Source: Mameliella sp. MMSF_3455 | GTDB taxonomy: Bacteria; Pseudomonadota; Alphaproteobacteria; Rhodobacterales; Rhodobacteraceae | Assembly: GCF_030733205.1 (NCBI RefSeq) | Contig: NZ_JASHJL010000002.1 | Location: 1 to 64,000 of the forward strand | Direction of reading: 5' to 3' | DNA length: 64,000 nt | Part shown: positions 44,393-53,671 of the stretch, one piece after another | Position numbering within the stretch: the stretch's first letter is position 1 | Layout: each line of letters opens with the position of its first letter | Made by a program: the position numbers and the translations under genes | Notes under the pieces: generated by a model | Told to the model about the DNA's origin: nothing | Databases searched by the model: none | The model's input: the letters and a program-made list of their open reading frames with translations, nothing else

Positions 44393-45220
44393 ATGTCCAA
44401 CGCACAACTTGAAACGGCCATCGAGGCTGCCTGGGAAAACCGCGCCGAGATCACGCCCTCGACCGGCGGCGAAACCCGCGAAGCCATCGAGGACACGCTG
44501 AACGCGCTCGACAGCGGCAAGCTGCGCGTGGCCGAACGCCAGGAGAACGGCGACTGGCACGTCAACCAATGGGCCAAGAAGGCCGTGCTGCTGGGCTTCC
44601 GTCTCAAGGACATGGAACAGCAGGACGGCGGTCCGCAGGGCGGCCACTGGTGGGACAAGGTCGACAGCAAGTTCAAGGGCTGGGGCGACACCGAGTGGAA
44701 AGACGGCGGCTTTCGCGCGGTGCCCAACTGCATCGTCCGCAAATCCGCCTATATCGCGCCCGGCGTGGTGCTGATGCCCTCCTTTGTGAACCTCGGCGCC
44801 TATGTCGACGAGGGCACGATGGTCGACACATGGGCCACCGTCGGCTCCTGTGCGCAGATCGGCAAGAACGTCCACCTGTCGGGCGGCGTCGGCATCGGCG
44901 GCGTGCTGGAACCGATGCAGGCCGGCCCGACAATCATCGAGGACAACTGTTTCATCGGCGCCCGCTCCGAGGTCGTCGAGGGCGTGATCGTGCGCGAAGG
45001 CTCGGTCCTCGGCATGGGCGTCTTCATCGGCCAGTCCACCAAGATCGTCGACCGCGAGACGGGCGAGGTCTTCATGGGTGAGGTGCCGCCCTATTCCGTG
45101 GTGGTTGCGGGCTCGATGCCCACCAAGAACAACCTCAACCTCTACTGCGCCGTGATCGTGAAGCGCGTTGATGAGCGGACCCGCTCCAAGACCGGCATCA
45201 ACGAACTGCTCCGCGACTGA
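44393..45220 (+). CDS. dapD: Tetrahydrodipicolinate N-succinyltransferase
   Basis: This 275-residue acyltransferase transfers succinyl from CoA in the diaminopimelate branch of lysine synthesis. After a helical N-terminus (1-100) comes a left-handed beta-helix of hexapeptide repeats ([30 protein letters not shown]). A C-terminal tail contains [27 protein letters not shown] precedes the ATG. dapE, which acts two steps later, lies 4 kb to the right. Confidence 0.97.
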   Translation: MSNAQLETAIEAAWENRAEITPSTGGETREAIEDTLNALDSGKLRVAERQENGDWHVNQWAKKAVLLGFRLKDMEQQDGGPQGGHWWDKVDSKFKGWGDTEWKDGGFRAVPNCIVRKSAYIAPGVVLMPSFVNLGAYVDEGTMVDTWATVGSCAQIGKNVHLSGGVGIGGVLEPMQAGPTIIEDNCFIGARSEVVEGVIVREGSVLGMGVFIGQSTKIVDRETGEVFMGEVPPYSVVVAGSMPTKNNLNLYCAVIVKRVDERTRSKTGINELLRD

Positions 45221-45286
45221 TCGCGGAACCTAAGACAGCCGGGCGGGTTCTAGACGCATGACCAGAACACGCTTCCCCCGCCCGGC

Positions 45287-46318
45287 ATGATCACCAGCCT
45301 CTCGCTCCTGCCGCTTCTGGCGGTCTTTGCCGGTTCGGCGGCGGTGCTCGTGATCACTGCGATCCGCGCCACCGATCTGGCCGACGTTCTGGCCGACCGC
45401 ACCCGCATGGGCGAGGCCCTGGTCGGCGCGGTCCTCTTGGGTGCGGCGACATCGCTGGCGGGCACCATCGTCTCGATCAATGCGGCCGCTTCGGGCGATG
45501 CCTCCTTTGCCTTTTCAAACGCCGTGGGCGGGATCGCGGCCCAGACATTGTTTCTTGCGCTGGCGGACCTGACCTATCGCAAGGCCAATCTCGAACATGC
45601 CGCTGCCGAACCCGCCAACCTGTTCCAGTCTGTTCTGCTGATCCTGCTGCTCTGCCTGCCGCTGGCCGCCATCGCCGGGCCGGACATCGCGTTCTGGGGC
45701 ATTCACCCGGCGTCGCCCCTGCTGGTCATGGTCTACCTCGGCGGGCTGCACCTGACGGCCAAGCTGCGCGAACGGCCCATGTGGAAGCCGGTCCAGACGC
45801 CGGAAACCCGCAACGACACGCCCGAGGACAGCAGCGAACCGCAACGGTCAGCGCTGAAACCGGCACTGGGATTTGCCGCGCTGGTGGCGGTCATGGGCCT
45901 CTGCGGCTGGATCATCAGCCAGGTCGGCGGAACGCTGATTTCGCGTTTCGGCCTAGGTTCGACGCTTGTGGGCGCGCTGGTCACCGCCGTCGTCACCTCG
46001 ATGCCCGAACTGGTGACAACGCTGGCCGCCACCCGGCGCGGGGCGCTGCAACTGGCGCTTGGCGGGATCATCGGCGGCAATACCTTCGACACGCTTTTCC
46101 TGGTCTTCGCCGATACGGCCTACCGCGAGGGATCGCTCTATCACGCGGTAGGCACGCAGGACCTTTACTGGCTGGTGACGGGTCAGATGATGACCGCCGT
46201 CCTACTGGCCGGATTGATCCTGCGACAACGCCACGGCCCGGCGCAGATCGGGCTGGAAAGCCTGCTTCTGATCCTGATCTACGGCGGGGCGGTCGCCCTG
46301 GCCGTGGTCGGCGGCTGA
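45287..46318 (+). CDS. CaCA-family cation:proton/sodium antiporter-like protein
   Basis: This 343-residue membrane protein has two Na/Ca-exchanger domains of about five helices each, joined by a charged loop (about 165-188). The second alpha repeat is intact (VTSMPELVTTLAATRRG, GGIIGGNTFDTLFLVF). The first (AATSLAGTIVSINAAASG) lacks the usual Pro-Glu, with Ala-Gly in its place. The transported ion is uncertain, and asymmetry between repeats may alter ion choice. Confidence 0.83.
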   Translation: MITSLSLLPLLAVFAGSAAVLVITAIRATDLADVLADRTRMGEALVGAVLLGAATSLAGTIVSINAAASGDASFAFSNAVGGIAAQTLFLALADLTYRKANLEHAAAEPANLFQSVLLILLLCLPLAAIAGPDIAFWGIHPASPLLVMVYLGGLHLTAKLRERPMWKPVQTPETRNDTPEDSSEPQRSALKPALGFAALVAVMGLCGWIISQVGGTLISRFGLGSTLVGALVTAVVTSMPELVTTLAATRRGALQLALGGIIGGNTFDTLFLVFADTAYREGSLYHAVGTQDLYWLVTGQMMTAVLLAGLILRQRHGPAQIGLESLLLILIYGGAVALAVVGG

Positions 46319-46394
46319 GACGTCATTTCCGGGCGGCGGCCCATGGCGTTGGCGCCGCTGGCTTGCGCGTCCCATCTCCACCGCGCCCCTGACC

Positions 46395-47633
46395 TCATTC
46401 CGCGGCCACCGCCTCGGCCCCGGGCAGCAGCCCCTCTGCCGTCGAGGCCGCCACCGGGTCCTGCGCATGGCGCAACAACCATCCCTGCAGCGCCGCCGGT
46501 GTCACCCGGCGCGTGCCCAGCGCCTCGGCGAACCGCTCTGCCAGAGTGTCTTCCCCGGGGAAGAACCGGCGGAACAGATCCGCCGCGACCGAGGCCGGAA
46601 CCGGGCCCAGTTCAAGGTGCACGTCCGCACGCCCCGGCCGGATCAGCGCCGGGTCCAGACGCTCGGGGTGGTTGGTGGTCATGACCAGCACCCGCCCTTC
46701 CTGTGCCGCCACCCCGTCGATGGCATTGAGCAGCCCGGAAAAGCTGATGCCCGACCGAGCCTCGCCCTGTCCACGCCCGGCAAAGCTGGCGTCGATGTCC
46801 TCCAGCACCAGGAAGGCGCCCTTGGGGGCCGAAGCCATGCCGCTGCGCAGATCCTCGTCCGTCAGACCGGGGCTTGCCAGGCTGACGCTGGCCAGGTCCT
46901 TGCCCAGGTCGCTGGCCAGGGCGCGGATCACGCTCGACTTGCCGGTGCCCGGCGGCCCGAACAGCAGGTAGCCCCGCCGCCAGGGCACACCCCGCGCCCG
47001 GTACCATTGCTCGTTGCCGTAGAACCAGGCCATGTCGTCGCGCAGTCGCTCGATCCGGTCGTCCTCGGCCAGGATCGTGTCCAGCGCGCGGCGCGGCATC
47101 TCGCAGACATGGTCCCACCAGTCGCCCCGCAGGACATGCAGGATCGGCGCGCGCTCTTCCTCGGCGGCGCAGATCGCGGCGCCTTCGTCGATCCAACCGC
47201 GCAGCACCTCGGACCGGCCGAACAGCATGGTCACGGTCAGCACCTCCATCGGGCCGCCATCGCCGCCGACACGGGTCTGTTCCCGCAGCGCACGTTCAAA
47301 GGAACACAGCCGCCCACCGTGCAGGAACCAGTGCCGCCCTTCGACGGGAGCAAAGATCTCGGCCCTGCCCGCCCGGACACCTGTGGCCTGCACCTGCCGG
47401 ATGCCCCGCAGCACGCCCTTGCGGTCCAGCCAGACATAGAGATGCCGGTAGGCCTCGGACCGGTTGTCGACGGTCAGCGACACCGCCCAGCGGCGCCGCG
47501 CCTGCGCGCGCGCCATGCCATAGACCATGCGCAGGATGCCGATCGCGGCCCCGAAGGCGCCCAGCGCCAGGCCACCGGCAAAGAAATCGCTGCCCACCGC
47601 CCGGGTGAGCATATCTGTCAGGAAACTGTCCAT
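46395..47633 (-). CDS. BCS1-like AAA ATPase with N-terminal membrane anchor
   Basis: This 412-residue protein has one membrane helix (about 16-40) and a BCS1-N-like domain (about 50-190). An AAA core follows with Walker A FGPPGTGKSS, Walker B FLVLEDIDASF and the sensor/arginine-finger region MTTNHPERLDPALIRPGR. This layout mirrors mitochondrial BCS1, which moves the folded Rieske protein across the membrane. A bacterial role in protein remodelling or translocation is inference. The start lacks a clear Shine-Dalgarno, and a 14-codon ORF with a perfect one lies 64 bases upstream. Confidence 0.85.
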   Translation of the reverse strand: MDSFLTDMLTRAVGSDFFAGGLALGAFGAAIGILRMVYGMARAQARRRWAVSLTVDNRSEAYRHLYVWLDRKGVLRGIRQVQATGVRAGRAEIFAPVEGRHWFLHGGRLCSFERALREQTRVGGDGGPMEVLTVTMLFGRSEVLRGWIDEGAAICAAEEERAPILHVLRGDWWDHVCEMPRRALDTILAEDDRIERLRDDMAWFYGNEQWYRARGVPWRRGYLLFGPPGTGKSSVIRALASDLGKDLASVSLASPGLTDEDLRSGMASAPKGAFLVLEDIDASFAGRGQGEARSGISFSGLLNAIDGVAAQEGRVLVMTTNHPERLDPALIRPGRADVHLELGPVPASVAADLFRRFFPGEDTLAERFAEALGTRRVTPAALQGWLLRHAQDPVAASTAEGLLPGAEAVAAE

Positions 47634-47696
47634 GAAACCATCGGCGCATGACGCGCCGCTCTTGGGAAATCAGCCCCGCGCTGGGGCGTTCGGGTC

Positions 47697-47741
47697 TTAA
47701 AGGATGTGGCCCGCGAGGGCGTCTGGCATGTCGATCATCAT
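47697..47741 (-). CDS. Possible 14-residue upstream ORF (leader peptide)
   Basis: ATG 47741 is preceded by a perfect AGGAGG at 6-base spacing and encodes MMIDMPDALAGHIL before TAA. It ends 63 bases before the BCS1-like start, which itself lacks a ribosome binding site. It could be a translated leader. Confidence 0.35.
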   Translation of the reverse strand: MMIDMPDALAGHIL

Positions 47742-47924
47742 GGGCGCCCTCCTTTCCGTCGAGGTGTTTCGGATGCGCCCTGATACCGCCGCCCCGCGAT
47801 TCGGACCAAGTGAGGATTTCCTGACGTCTCACGCACCCGTGGCCGGAATGCCACAGGCCCTGTCTTGACAGCCCGCCCGCAAAGGCACATCCCACGGCGC
47901 GTGACGGCACGAAGGAGCACGGAA

Positions 47925-48245
47925 ATGGCGGGCAAGAAACCGCAACAGGTCTACACCCTGCTGGTCGAGGTCGGCCGCAAGTCCGGCGACGGGCTGCCCG
48001 ACAAGGCGACCGGCGCGGGGCTGATGTGCTATGCCTCCGGCGTGGACGAGGCAGAGGCCGTGCGCGAAACCGTCGCGATCCTGAAACAGGCCGACATGGC
48101 ACCCTTGGATGTCACCGGCTACGGCACCCGCGAAGAACGCGAGGCGCAAGGCCACGAGATCGACGACGACGAAGCGGCGCTGATGGATCGCGCCCTGGCG
48201 GAAAACGCCGTCATCGTGGCGCAGGTCTCTCCCTTCTTCGACTGA
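47925..48245 (+). CDS. Unknown small protein (106 aa)
   Basis: This soluble, acidic 106-residue protein is of a family I cannot name. It has an N-terminal strand pattern QQVYTLLVEVGRKSGDGLP, a helix EAEAVRETVAILKQAD and an acidic EIDDDEAALMDRA region. The alternating strands and helices suggest a small ferredoxin-like fold. AAGGAG precedes the ATG. It converges with the Hint gene, 3 bases apart. Confidence 0.7.
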   Translation: MAGKKPQQVYTLLVEVGRKSGDGLPDKATGAGLMCYASGVDEAEAVRETVAILKQADMAPLDVTGYGTREEREAQGHEIDDDEAALMDRALAENAVIVAQVSPFFD

Positions 48246-48248
48246 TCT

Positions 48249-49289
48249 TCAGGCGGCGCGGGCCTCGGCCAGCGTGATCGCCTCGTAGGGCGCCAGCACC
48301 TTCAGCGCCCGGCCGCCATGTTCCGGCATCATTCCCGGCGGCACCTCCGCCAGCAGGGTTTCGCGCAGCACCTCGCGCCGGCGGCGCAGACGCCCGACAT
48401 AGAGGCTCTCGATCCCGGCGCCTTCGGACAGCAGCGCCTCGTGCCCCGGCAACAGCAGCTGGTGCCATGTCACCACCGGCCCGGTGTCCTCGAAGACCGC
48501 CGTCCGCCCGTTCACGAGGGCCGAGGCGGGCACCAGCACCGCCTCGCAGCCAAAAAGATAGGCAACATCCGTCCCCGAGACGACCAGGCTTTGCCCCGGT
48601 GCAACGACAAAATCCGCGCGCAGCCCGAAAAAGGGCGATCGCAGGCGCACCGGGCGGAACGATCCGCGCGACGGAACGCTGCGCTCTAGCCGGGCCAGGA
48701 CCGGCAGGGCCTCTCCGCTCCGCGTCAGGACCGTGTCGGCGCGGTCCAATGCGTCCACTGGCCGCGCGCCCTGCGGCGTCTCGACCCGGGTCGTCGCGGC
48801 CAGCGTTGGCACGGGCCCCAGCGGTTCGACCGCCTCGCTGAGCGCACAGAGCGCCAGCCCCCCGCCATTCAGCCCCTGCGCATCCGCCGCCAGCATCGGC
48901 GGGGGCGCCTCGACCTCGCGCAGCGCCAATACCGTCCCATCGGTGCGTTCCGCCGCGAACCGCCCGCGCCGCGCCGGACTGTCCCAGGCATAGGTGATCC
49001 GCAAGCTGTCCTCGCGCCCGTCGAGATCCAGCGGCAGCACCGCCTGAATCAGCTGAGCACCCTGCGTCACCACCAGCGCCAGCCCCTCGCCCGGCAGTGC
49101 CGTCAGCGACAGGCTTCCCGGCCAAGGGCTCTCACGCTCCAGCGACAATATCCGCTCGGGCCGCGGGGTACGCGTGACCGGTGTCTCGACCATCAGCGTG
49201 CCGCGGGGCAGAAGGCGCTCTGGCGCGCTGTCCTTCCAGTCCGGCCGAAGCCAGCGCCCGCCTGCGTCCGCCACTGCAATCCAGCCCAT
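48249..49289 (-). CDS. Hint-domain protein with lost catalytic residues
   Basis: This 346-residue protein has an unknown N-terminal region (1-155) and then a Hint-like domain of about 150 residues. It aligns with the protein at 16884-17804 through ETPQGARPVDAL, ASALVNGR and LLPGHEALLSEGAGIESLYVG. The Hint nucleophile Cys is replaced by Thr162 (PTLAATTRV), and the TGDH block is replaced by APGQ (230-233). Self-splicing or cleavage is therefore unlikely. A structural or binding role is inferred. No signal peptide is seen. Confidence 0.8.
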   Translation of the reverse strand: MGWIAVADAGGRWLRPDWKDSAPERLLPRGTLMVETPVTRTPRPERILSLERESPWPGSLSLTALPGEGLALVVTQGAQLIQAVLPLDLDGREDSLRITYAWDSPARRGRFAAERTDGTVLALREVEAPPPMLAADAQGLNGGGLALCALSEAVEPLGPVPTLAATTRVETPQGARPVDALDRADTVLTRSGEALPVLARLERSVPSRGSFRPVRLRSPFFGLRADFVVAPGQSLVVSGTDVAYLFGCEAVLVPASALVNGRTAVFEDTGPVVTWHQLLLPGHEALLSEGAGIESLYVGRLRRRREVLRETLLAEVPPGMMPEHGGRALKVLAPYEAITLAEARAA

Positions 49290-49405
49290 GCCGCCCCTTT
49301 CTTGCCTGCGTGAAACAGGCCTAGCACACCGCCCTGCCTCACGCCATTTGCCAAGCGCGGCAGGGCGCGGTAGCCCTGTGCCACGTCACACCCAAGGAGC
49401 CGCCG

Positions 49406-50548
49406 ATGACCACCGATCCGGTCGATCTTACCGCCCGCCTCGTGCAATGCCCCTCTGTCACGCCGGAAGAGGGCGGTGCCCTTGTCCTCTTGCAGGACCT
49501 TCTGGAAGGGGCGGGCTTTGCCTGTACCCGTGTCGATCGAGGCGGCGTGTCCAATCTCTTTGCCCGCTGGGGCGACAAGGGCCATGCCCGCAGCTTCGGC
49601 TTCAACGGGCATACCGACGTGGTGCCCATCGGCAACCCCGACGACTGGAGCCACGCCCCTTTCGGCGCCGAGATCGAGGACGGGTTCCTCTACGGCCGCG
49701 GTGCCACCGACATGAAATCCGGCGTCGCCGCCTTTGCCGCCGCCGCCGTGGATTTCGTGCGTGACACGCCCCCGGACGGCGCCCTGATCCTGGCCATCAC
49801 CGGCGATGAGGAAGGCGAGTCCGTCGATGGCACCACCGCCCTGCTCGACTGGATGTCCGAGCACGACGAAAAGATGAGCGTCTGCATCGTCGGCGAACCC
49901 ACCTGCCCCGACCACATGGGCCAGATGATGAAGATCGGGCGGCGCGGCTCGATGAATGCCCATTTCACCGTCACCGGCAAACAGGGCCATTCCGCCTATC
50001 CGCACCGCGCGGTGAACCCGATGCACGCGATGGCGCGGCTGATGGACCGGCTGGCCTCGCATGAACTGGACCGGGGCACGGATCATTTCGACCCCTCCAC
50101 CCTGGCCGTCGTCACAATCGACACCGGCAACCCGGCGACCAACGTGATCCCGGCGCAGACGCGCGGCACGGTGAACATCCGGTTCAACGACACCCATACC
50201 GGCGCCGGCCTGTCCGATTGGCTGCGCCAGGAGGCGGCGAAGGTGGACGCCGAATTCGGCACCACCACCGAGGTGCAGATCAAGATCTCGGGCGAGAGTT
50301 TCCTGACCCCGCCGGGCCCGCTGTCCGAGCTTGTCTCGCGTGCCGTCGCGATCGAGACCAACATCACGCCGGAATTGTCCACCACCGGCGGCACCTCGGA
50401 CGCGCGTTTCGTCAAGGATCACTGCCCGGTCGTGGAATTCGGCCTCGTGGGCAAGACCATGCACGCAGTCGACGAACGGGTCGAGATCGCGCATGTGCAT
50501 CAGCTCAAGGCGATCTACACCCGGATGCTGCGCGACTACTTCGCCTGA
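49406..50548 (+). CDS. dapE: Succinyl-diaminopimelate desuccinylase
   Basis: This 380-residue M20-family di-zinc hydrolase frees L,L-diaminopimelate from its N-succinyl form. Metal and catalytic motifs are [21 protein letters not shown] and TGDEEGES, and the dimerisation domain lies at about 180-290. AAGGAG precedes the ATG. The DUF2064 gene follows in the same direction. Confidence 0.96.
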   Translation: MTTDPVDLTARLVQCPSVTPEEGGALVLLQDLLEGAGFACTRVDRGGVSNLFARWGDKGHARSFGFNGHTDVVPIGNPDDWSHAPFGAEIEDGFLYGRGATDMKSGVAAFAAAAVDFVRDTPPDGALILAITGDEEGESVDGTTALLDWMSEHDEKMSVCIVGEPTCPDHMGQMMKIGRRGSMNAHFTVTGKQGHSAYPHRAVNPMHAMARLMDRLASHELDRGTDHFDPSTLAVVTIDTGNPATNVIPAQTRGTVNIRFNDTHTGAGLSDWLRQEAAKVDAEFGTTTEVQIKISGESFLTPPGPLSELVSRAVAIETNITPELSTTGGTSDARFVKDHCPVVEFGLVGKTMHAVDERVEIAHVHQLKAIYTRMLRDYFA

Positions 50549-50599
50549 CCGAAACATCGCCCCGGACCCGACCCGGGGCCACTTGCCGGGACACCTACG

Positions 50600-51181
50600 A
50601 TGCAACGCACCCTGATCGTCATGGTCAAGGAACCGCGCCCGGGACGGGTCAAGACCCGGCTGGCGCGCGACATCGGCACCGTGGCCGCCGCCTGGTGGTT
50701 CCGGCACCAATGCGCGCGCCTGTTGCGCCGCCTGCGCGATCCGCGCTGGCGGATCGTTCTGGCGGTATCCCCTGACCGCGATGGCATGGCCTCGCGCTGC
50801 TGGCCCGAGGACCTCGCCCGCCTGCCGCAGGGCCGCGGCGATCTGGGGGCGCGCATGGCACGGGCCATGCGGACGGCGCCCCCCGGTCCGGTCTGCGTGA
50901 TCGGCGCCGACATTCCCGGCATCACCCCTGCCGCGATCTGGCGCGCCTTCCGCGCCCTGGGCGGGGCAGAGGTGGTCTTTGGCCCGGCAGAGGACGGCGG
51001 TTACTGGCTGGTTGGGGTGAAAAACGCGGGGCAGTTTCCGCAAGGACTGTTCCGAGGCGTCCGCTGGTCCACGGAGCACGCTCTAGCCGACACGCGGGCC
51101 TCGGTCGCCGGTCGCAAGGTCGCGCTTGTGGACATGTTGCGGGACGTCGACACCGCCCGGGACCTGCAAGGGGCCAAGTGA
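50600..51181 (+). CDS. DUF2064 / TIGR04282-type glycosyltransferase
   Basis: This 193-residue protein has a GT-A-like fold. The N-terminal VKEPRPGRVKTRLARDIG resembles nucleotide-sugar binding in this family. CVIGADIPGI carries the metal-binding region, and FGPAEDGGYWLVGV follows. Some members are linked to arsenosugar synthesis, but no arsenic genes are near. It probably shares a transcript with dapE, from which it is separated by 51 bases. Confidence 0.85.
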   Translation: MQRTLIVMVKEPRPGRVKTRLARDIGTVAAAWWFRHQCARLLRRLRDPRWRIVLAVSPDRDGMASRCWPEDLARLPQGRGDLGARMARAMRTAPPGPVCVIGADIPGITPAAIWRAFRALGGAEVVFGPAEDGGYWLVGVKNAGQFPQGLFRGVRWSTEHALADTRASVAGRKVALVDMLRDVDTARDLQGAK

Positions 51182-51245
51182 ACGGACGGCCCTGTGCCAC
51201 CGCTTTCGACATGACGCCGCCCCGCGCCCATGATACGCCAACCCC

Positions 51246-53546
51246 ATGAGCAAGCTGCCCACCAAGGCGGATGTCCTCGACTGGATCTCCGCCAACCCGA
51301 CCCTCACCTCGAAACGCGACATTGCCAAGGCCTTTGGCATCAAGGGGGCTGACCGGATCGACCTCAAGCGCATCCTGCGCGAGCTGGAGGACGAAGGGCA
51401 CCTTGAGAAACGCCACAAGACCTATCGCGACCCCGATCGCCTGCCGCCCGTCAGCGTGCTGCAGGTCAAGGCGCCCGACGAAAACGGCGATCTCTTTGCC
51501 CGCCCGCTGGAATGGCACGGTGAAGGGGTCGAACCCACGGTGCTGATCATCGCCCGCGCCAATGACCCGGCCCTGGGCGAAGGCGACCGCATCCTGGCCC
51601 GTCTGCAGGTGGTGCACCACGCCGATCACAACTACGAGGCCCGCCTGATCCGCCGCATCGGCACCTCGCCCCGCAAGGTGGTGGGGATCTTCCGCAAGGG
51701 CGCCGAGGGCGGGCGCATCCTGCCCATCGACAAGGGGTCTGACAAGGAATGGTCGGTCCTGCCCGATGCCACCGGCGGCGCCCAGGACGGCGAGCTGGTC
51801 GAGGCGGAACAGGCCGGGCCAAAGGGCCGCATGGGCCTGCCCAAGGCGCGCATCGTGCTGCGGCTGGGCGATCCCACCGCACCCCGCGCCGTATCCCTGA
51901 TCGCGATCCACCAGCACGGCATCCCGGACGATTTCCCGGAAAAGGTCGTGGCCGAAGCCGACAGCATGAAGCCCGCCGGCCTCAAGGGCCGCACCGACCT
52001 GCGCGACCTGCCATTGATCACCATCGACCCGTCCGATGCCCGCGACCATGACGACGCGGTCTTTGCCGAACCGGACGAGGACCCGCAGAACGAGGGCGGG
52101 CACGTTCTCTGGGTCGCCATCGCCGACGTGGCCCATTACGTCACCCCCGGCTCTGCGCTCGACCGCGAGGCCAAGATGCGCGGGAACTCCTCGTATTTTC
52201 CCGACCGGGTGGTGCCGATGCTGCCCGACCGGCTGTCCGGCGATCTCTGTTCACTGCACGAAGGCGTGCCGCGCGCCTGTATCGCGGCGCGCATCCGCAT
52301 CGACGCCGAGGGCAACAAGCTGGGGCAAAAATTCTACCGCGCGCTGATGCGCTCGCCCGCCTCGCTCAGCTACCAGGAGGTGCAGGCCGCCATCGACGGT
52401 GAGCCCAACGACAAGTGCGGCCCGCTGCTCGAACCGGTCCTGAAACCGCTCTACGCCGCCTATGCCGCGCTGAAGTCGGCACGCGAACGCCGCCAGCCGC
52501 TGGACCTCGACCTGCCGGAACGCAAGATCGCGCTGGACGATGACGGCAAGGTGACATCCGTCGATTTCGCCGACCGGCTGGACGCGCACAAGCTGATCGA
52601 GGAATTCATGGTGCTGGCCAATGTCGCCGCCGCCGACACCCTGATCGCCAAGGACACGCCGCTGCTGTTTCGGGTGCACGAGGAACCGCCGCAGGACAAG
52701 CTGGAATCTCTCCGCGACACGGCACAGGCCGCCGGCCTGACCATGGCCAAGGGGCAGGTGCTGAAGACGCGCCACCTCAACCAGCTTCTGCACCAGGCAG
52801 CCAAGACCGGCGAGGCGGAACTGATCAACCTCGCCACCTTGCGGTCCATGACGCAGGCCTATTACAGCCCCAAGAACTTCGGGCACTTCGGCCTTGCGCT
52901 GCAGAACTACGCGCATTTCACCTCGCCGATCCGGCGCTACTCCGACCTGATCGTGCACCGCGCCCTGATCACGGCCCACAAGTGGGACGACGACGGACTC
53001 AGCCAGGAGGATATCGAGCGGCTGGATGCCACAGCGCAGCACATCTCCGACACCGAGCGCCGGTCGATGATGGCAGAGCGCGACACGACTGACCGCTACC
53101 TGGCGGCCTATCTTTCCGACCGGCTCGGCGCCGAATTCACTGGCCGCGTGTCCGGCATCGCCAAGTTCGGCATCTTCGTGAAACTTGACGAGACCGGCGC
53201 CGACGGGCTGGTGCCCATCGGCACGCTGGGCAACGAGTATTTCCATTTCGACCGCGACGCCGGCACCCTGATGGGGGGCGACACGGGCCGGGTCATCGGG
53301 CTGGGAATGCGCGCACGGGTGAAACTGGTCGAGGCGGCGCCTGTCACCGGCGGCATCGCCTTCGAACTTCTGGAGTTGGACGACGAGGAATACGAAAGCC
53401 GCCAAGGCGGACGTTTCTCGCGCGGCAAGGGCCGCCCCCGTGGCAAGAAACCCGGCACCTCGCCCCGCCGCAAACAGGCCAAGGCCAAGGCCAAGGACGC
53501 CAAGACCAAGCGCAAGGTGACCCGGAAACGCCGCTCGAAAGGGTGA
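51246..53546 (+). CDS. rnr: Ribonuclease R
   Basis: This 766-residue 3'-5' exoribonuclease degrades structured RNA. It has an N-terminal winged helix (1-65) and cold-shock domains to about 240. The RNB catalytic domain carries TIDPSDARDHDDAVF with the metal-binding aspartates (near 260), followed by an S1 domain (about 620-705). A very basic Lys/Arg tail rich in Lys-Ala-Lys typifies RNase R rather than RNase II. Confidence 0.96.
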   Translation: MSKLPTKADVLDWISANPTLTSKRDIAKAFGIKGADRIDLKRILRELEDEGHLEKRHKTYRDPDRLPPVSVLQVKAPDENGDLFARPLEWHGEGVEPTVLIIARANDPALGEGDRILARLQVVHHADHNYEARLIRRIGTSPRKVVGIFRKGAEGGRILPIDKGSDKEWSVLPDATGGAQDGELVEAEQAGPKGRMGLPKARIVLRLGDPTAPRAVSLIAIHQHGIPDDFPEKVVAEADSMKPAGLKGRTDLRDLPLITIDPSDARDHDDAVFAEPDEDPQNEGGHVLWVAIADVAHYVTPGSALDREAKMRGNSSYFPDRVVPMLPDRLSGDLCSLHEGVPRACIAARIRIDAEGNKLGQKFYRALMRSPASLSYQEVQAAIDGEPNDKCGPLLEPVLKPLYAAYAALKSARERRQPLDLDLPERKIALDDDGKVTSVDFADRLDAHKLIEEFMVLANVAAADTLIAKDTPLLFRVHEEPPQDKLESLRDTAQAAGLTMAKGQVLKTRHLNQLLHQAAKTGEAELINLATLRSMTQAYYSPKNFGHFGLALQNYAHFTSPIRRYSDLIVHRALITAHKWDDDGLSQEDIERLDATAQHISDTERRSMMAERDTTDRYLAAYLSDRLGAEFTGRVSGIAKFGIFVKLDETGADGLVPIGTLGNEYFHFDRDAGTLMGGDTGRVIGLGMRARVKLVEAAPVTGGIAFELLELDDEEYESRQGGRFSRGKGRPRGKKPGTSPRRKQAKAKAKDAKTKRKVTRKRRSKG

Positions 53547-53671
53547 CAGCCGGCAGGCACATGTATCAGGCCGGAGCGGCAGGATTTTGCATGCCCTGTC
53601 GCGGATGGCTTCGCATTCGCGCCCGGGCACGCTAATCTCATGGAAAACCAGAGAGCAGCAGGATCCGATCC

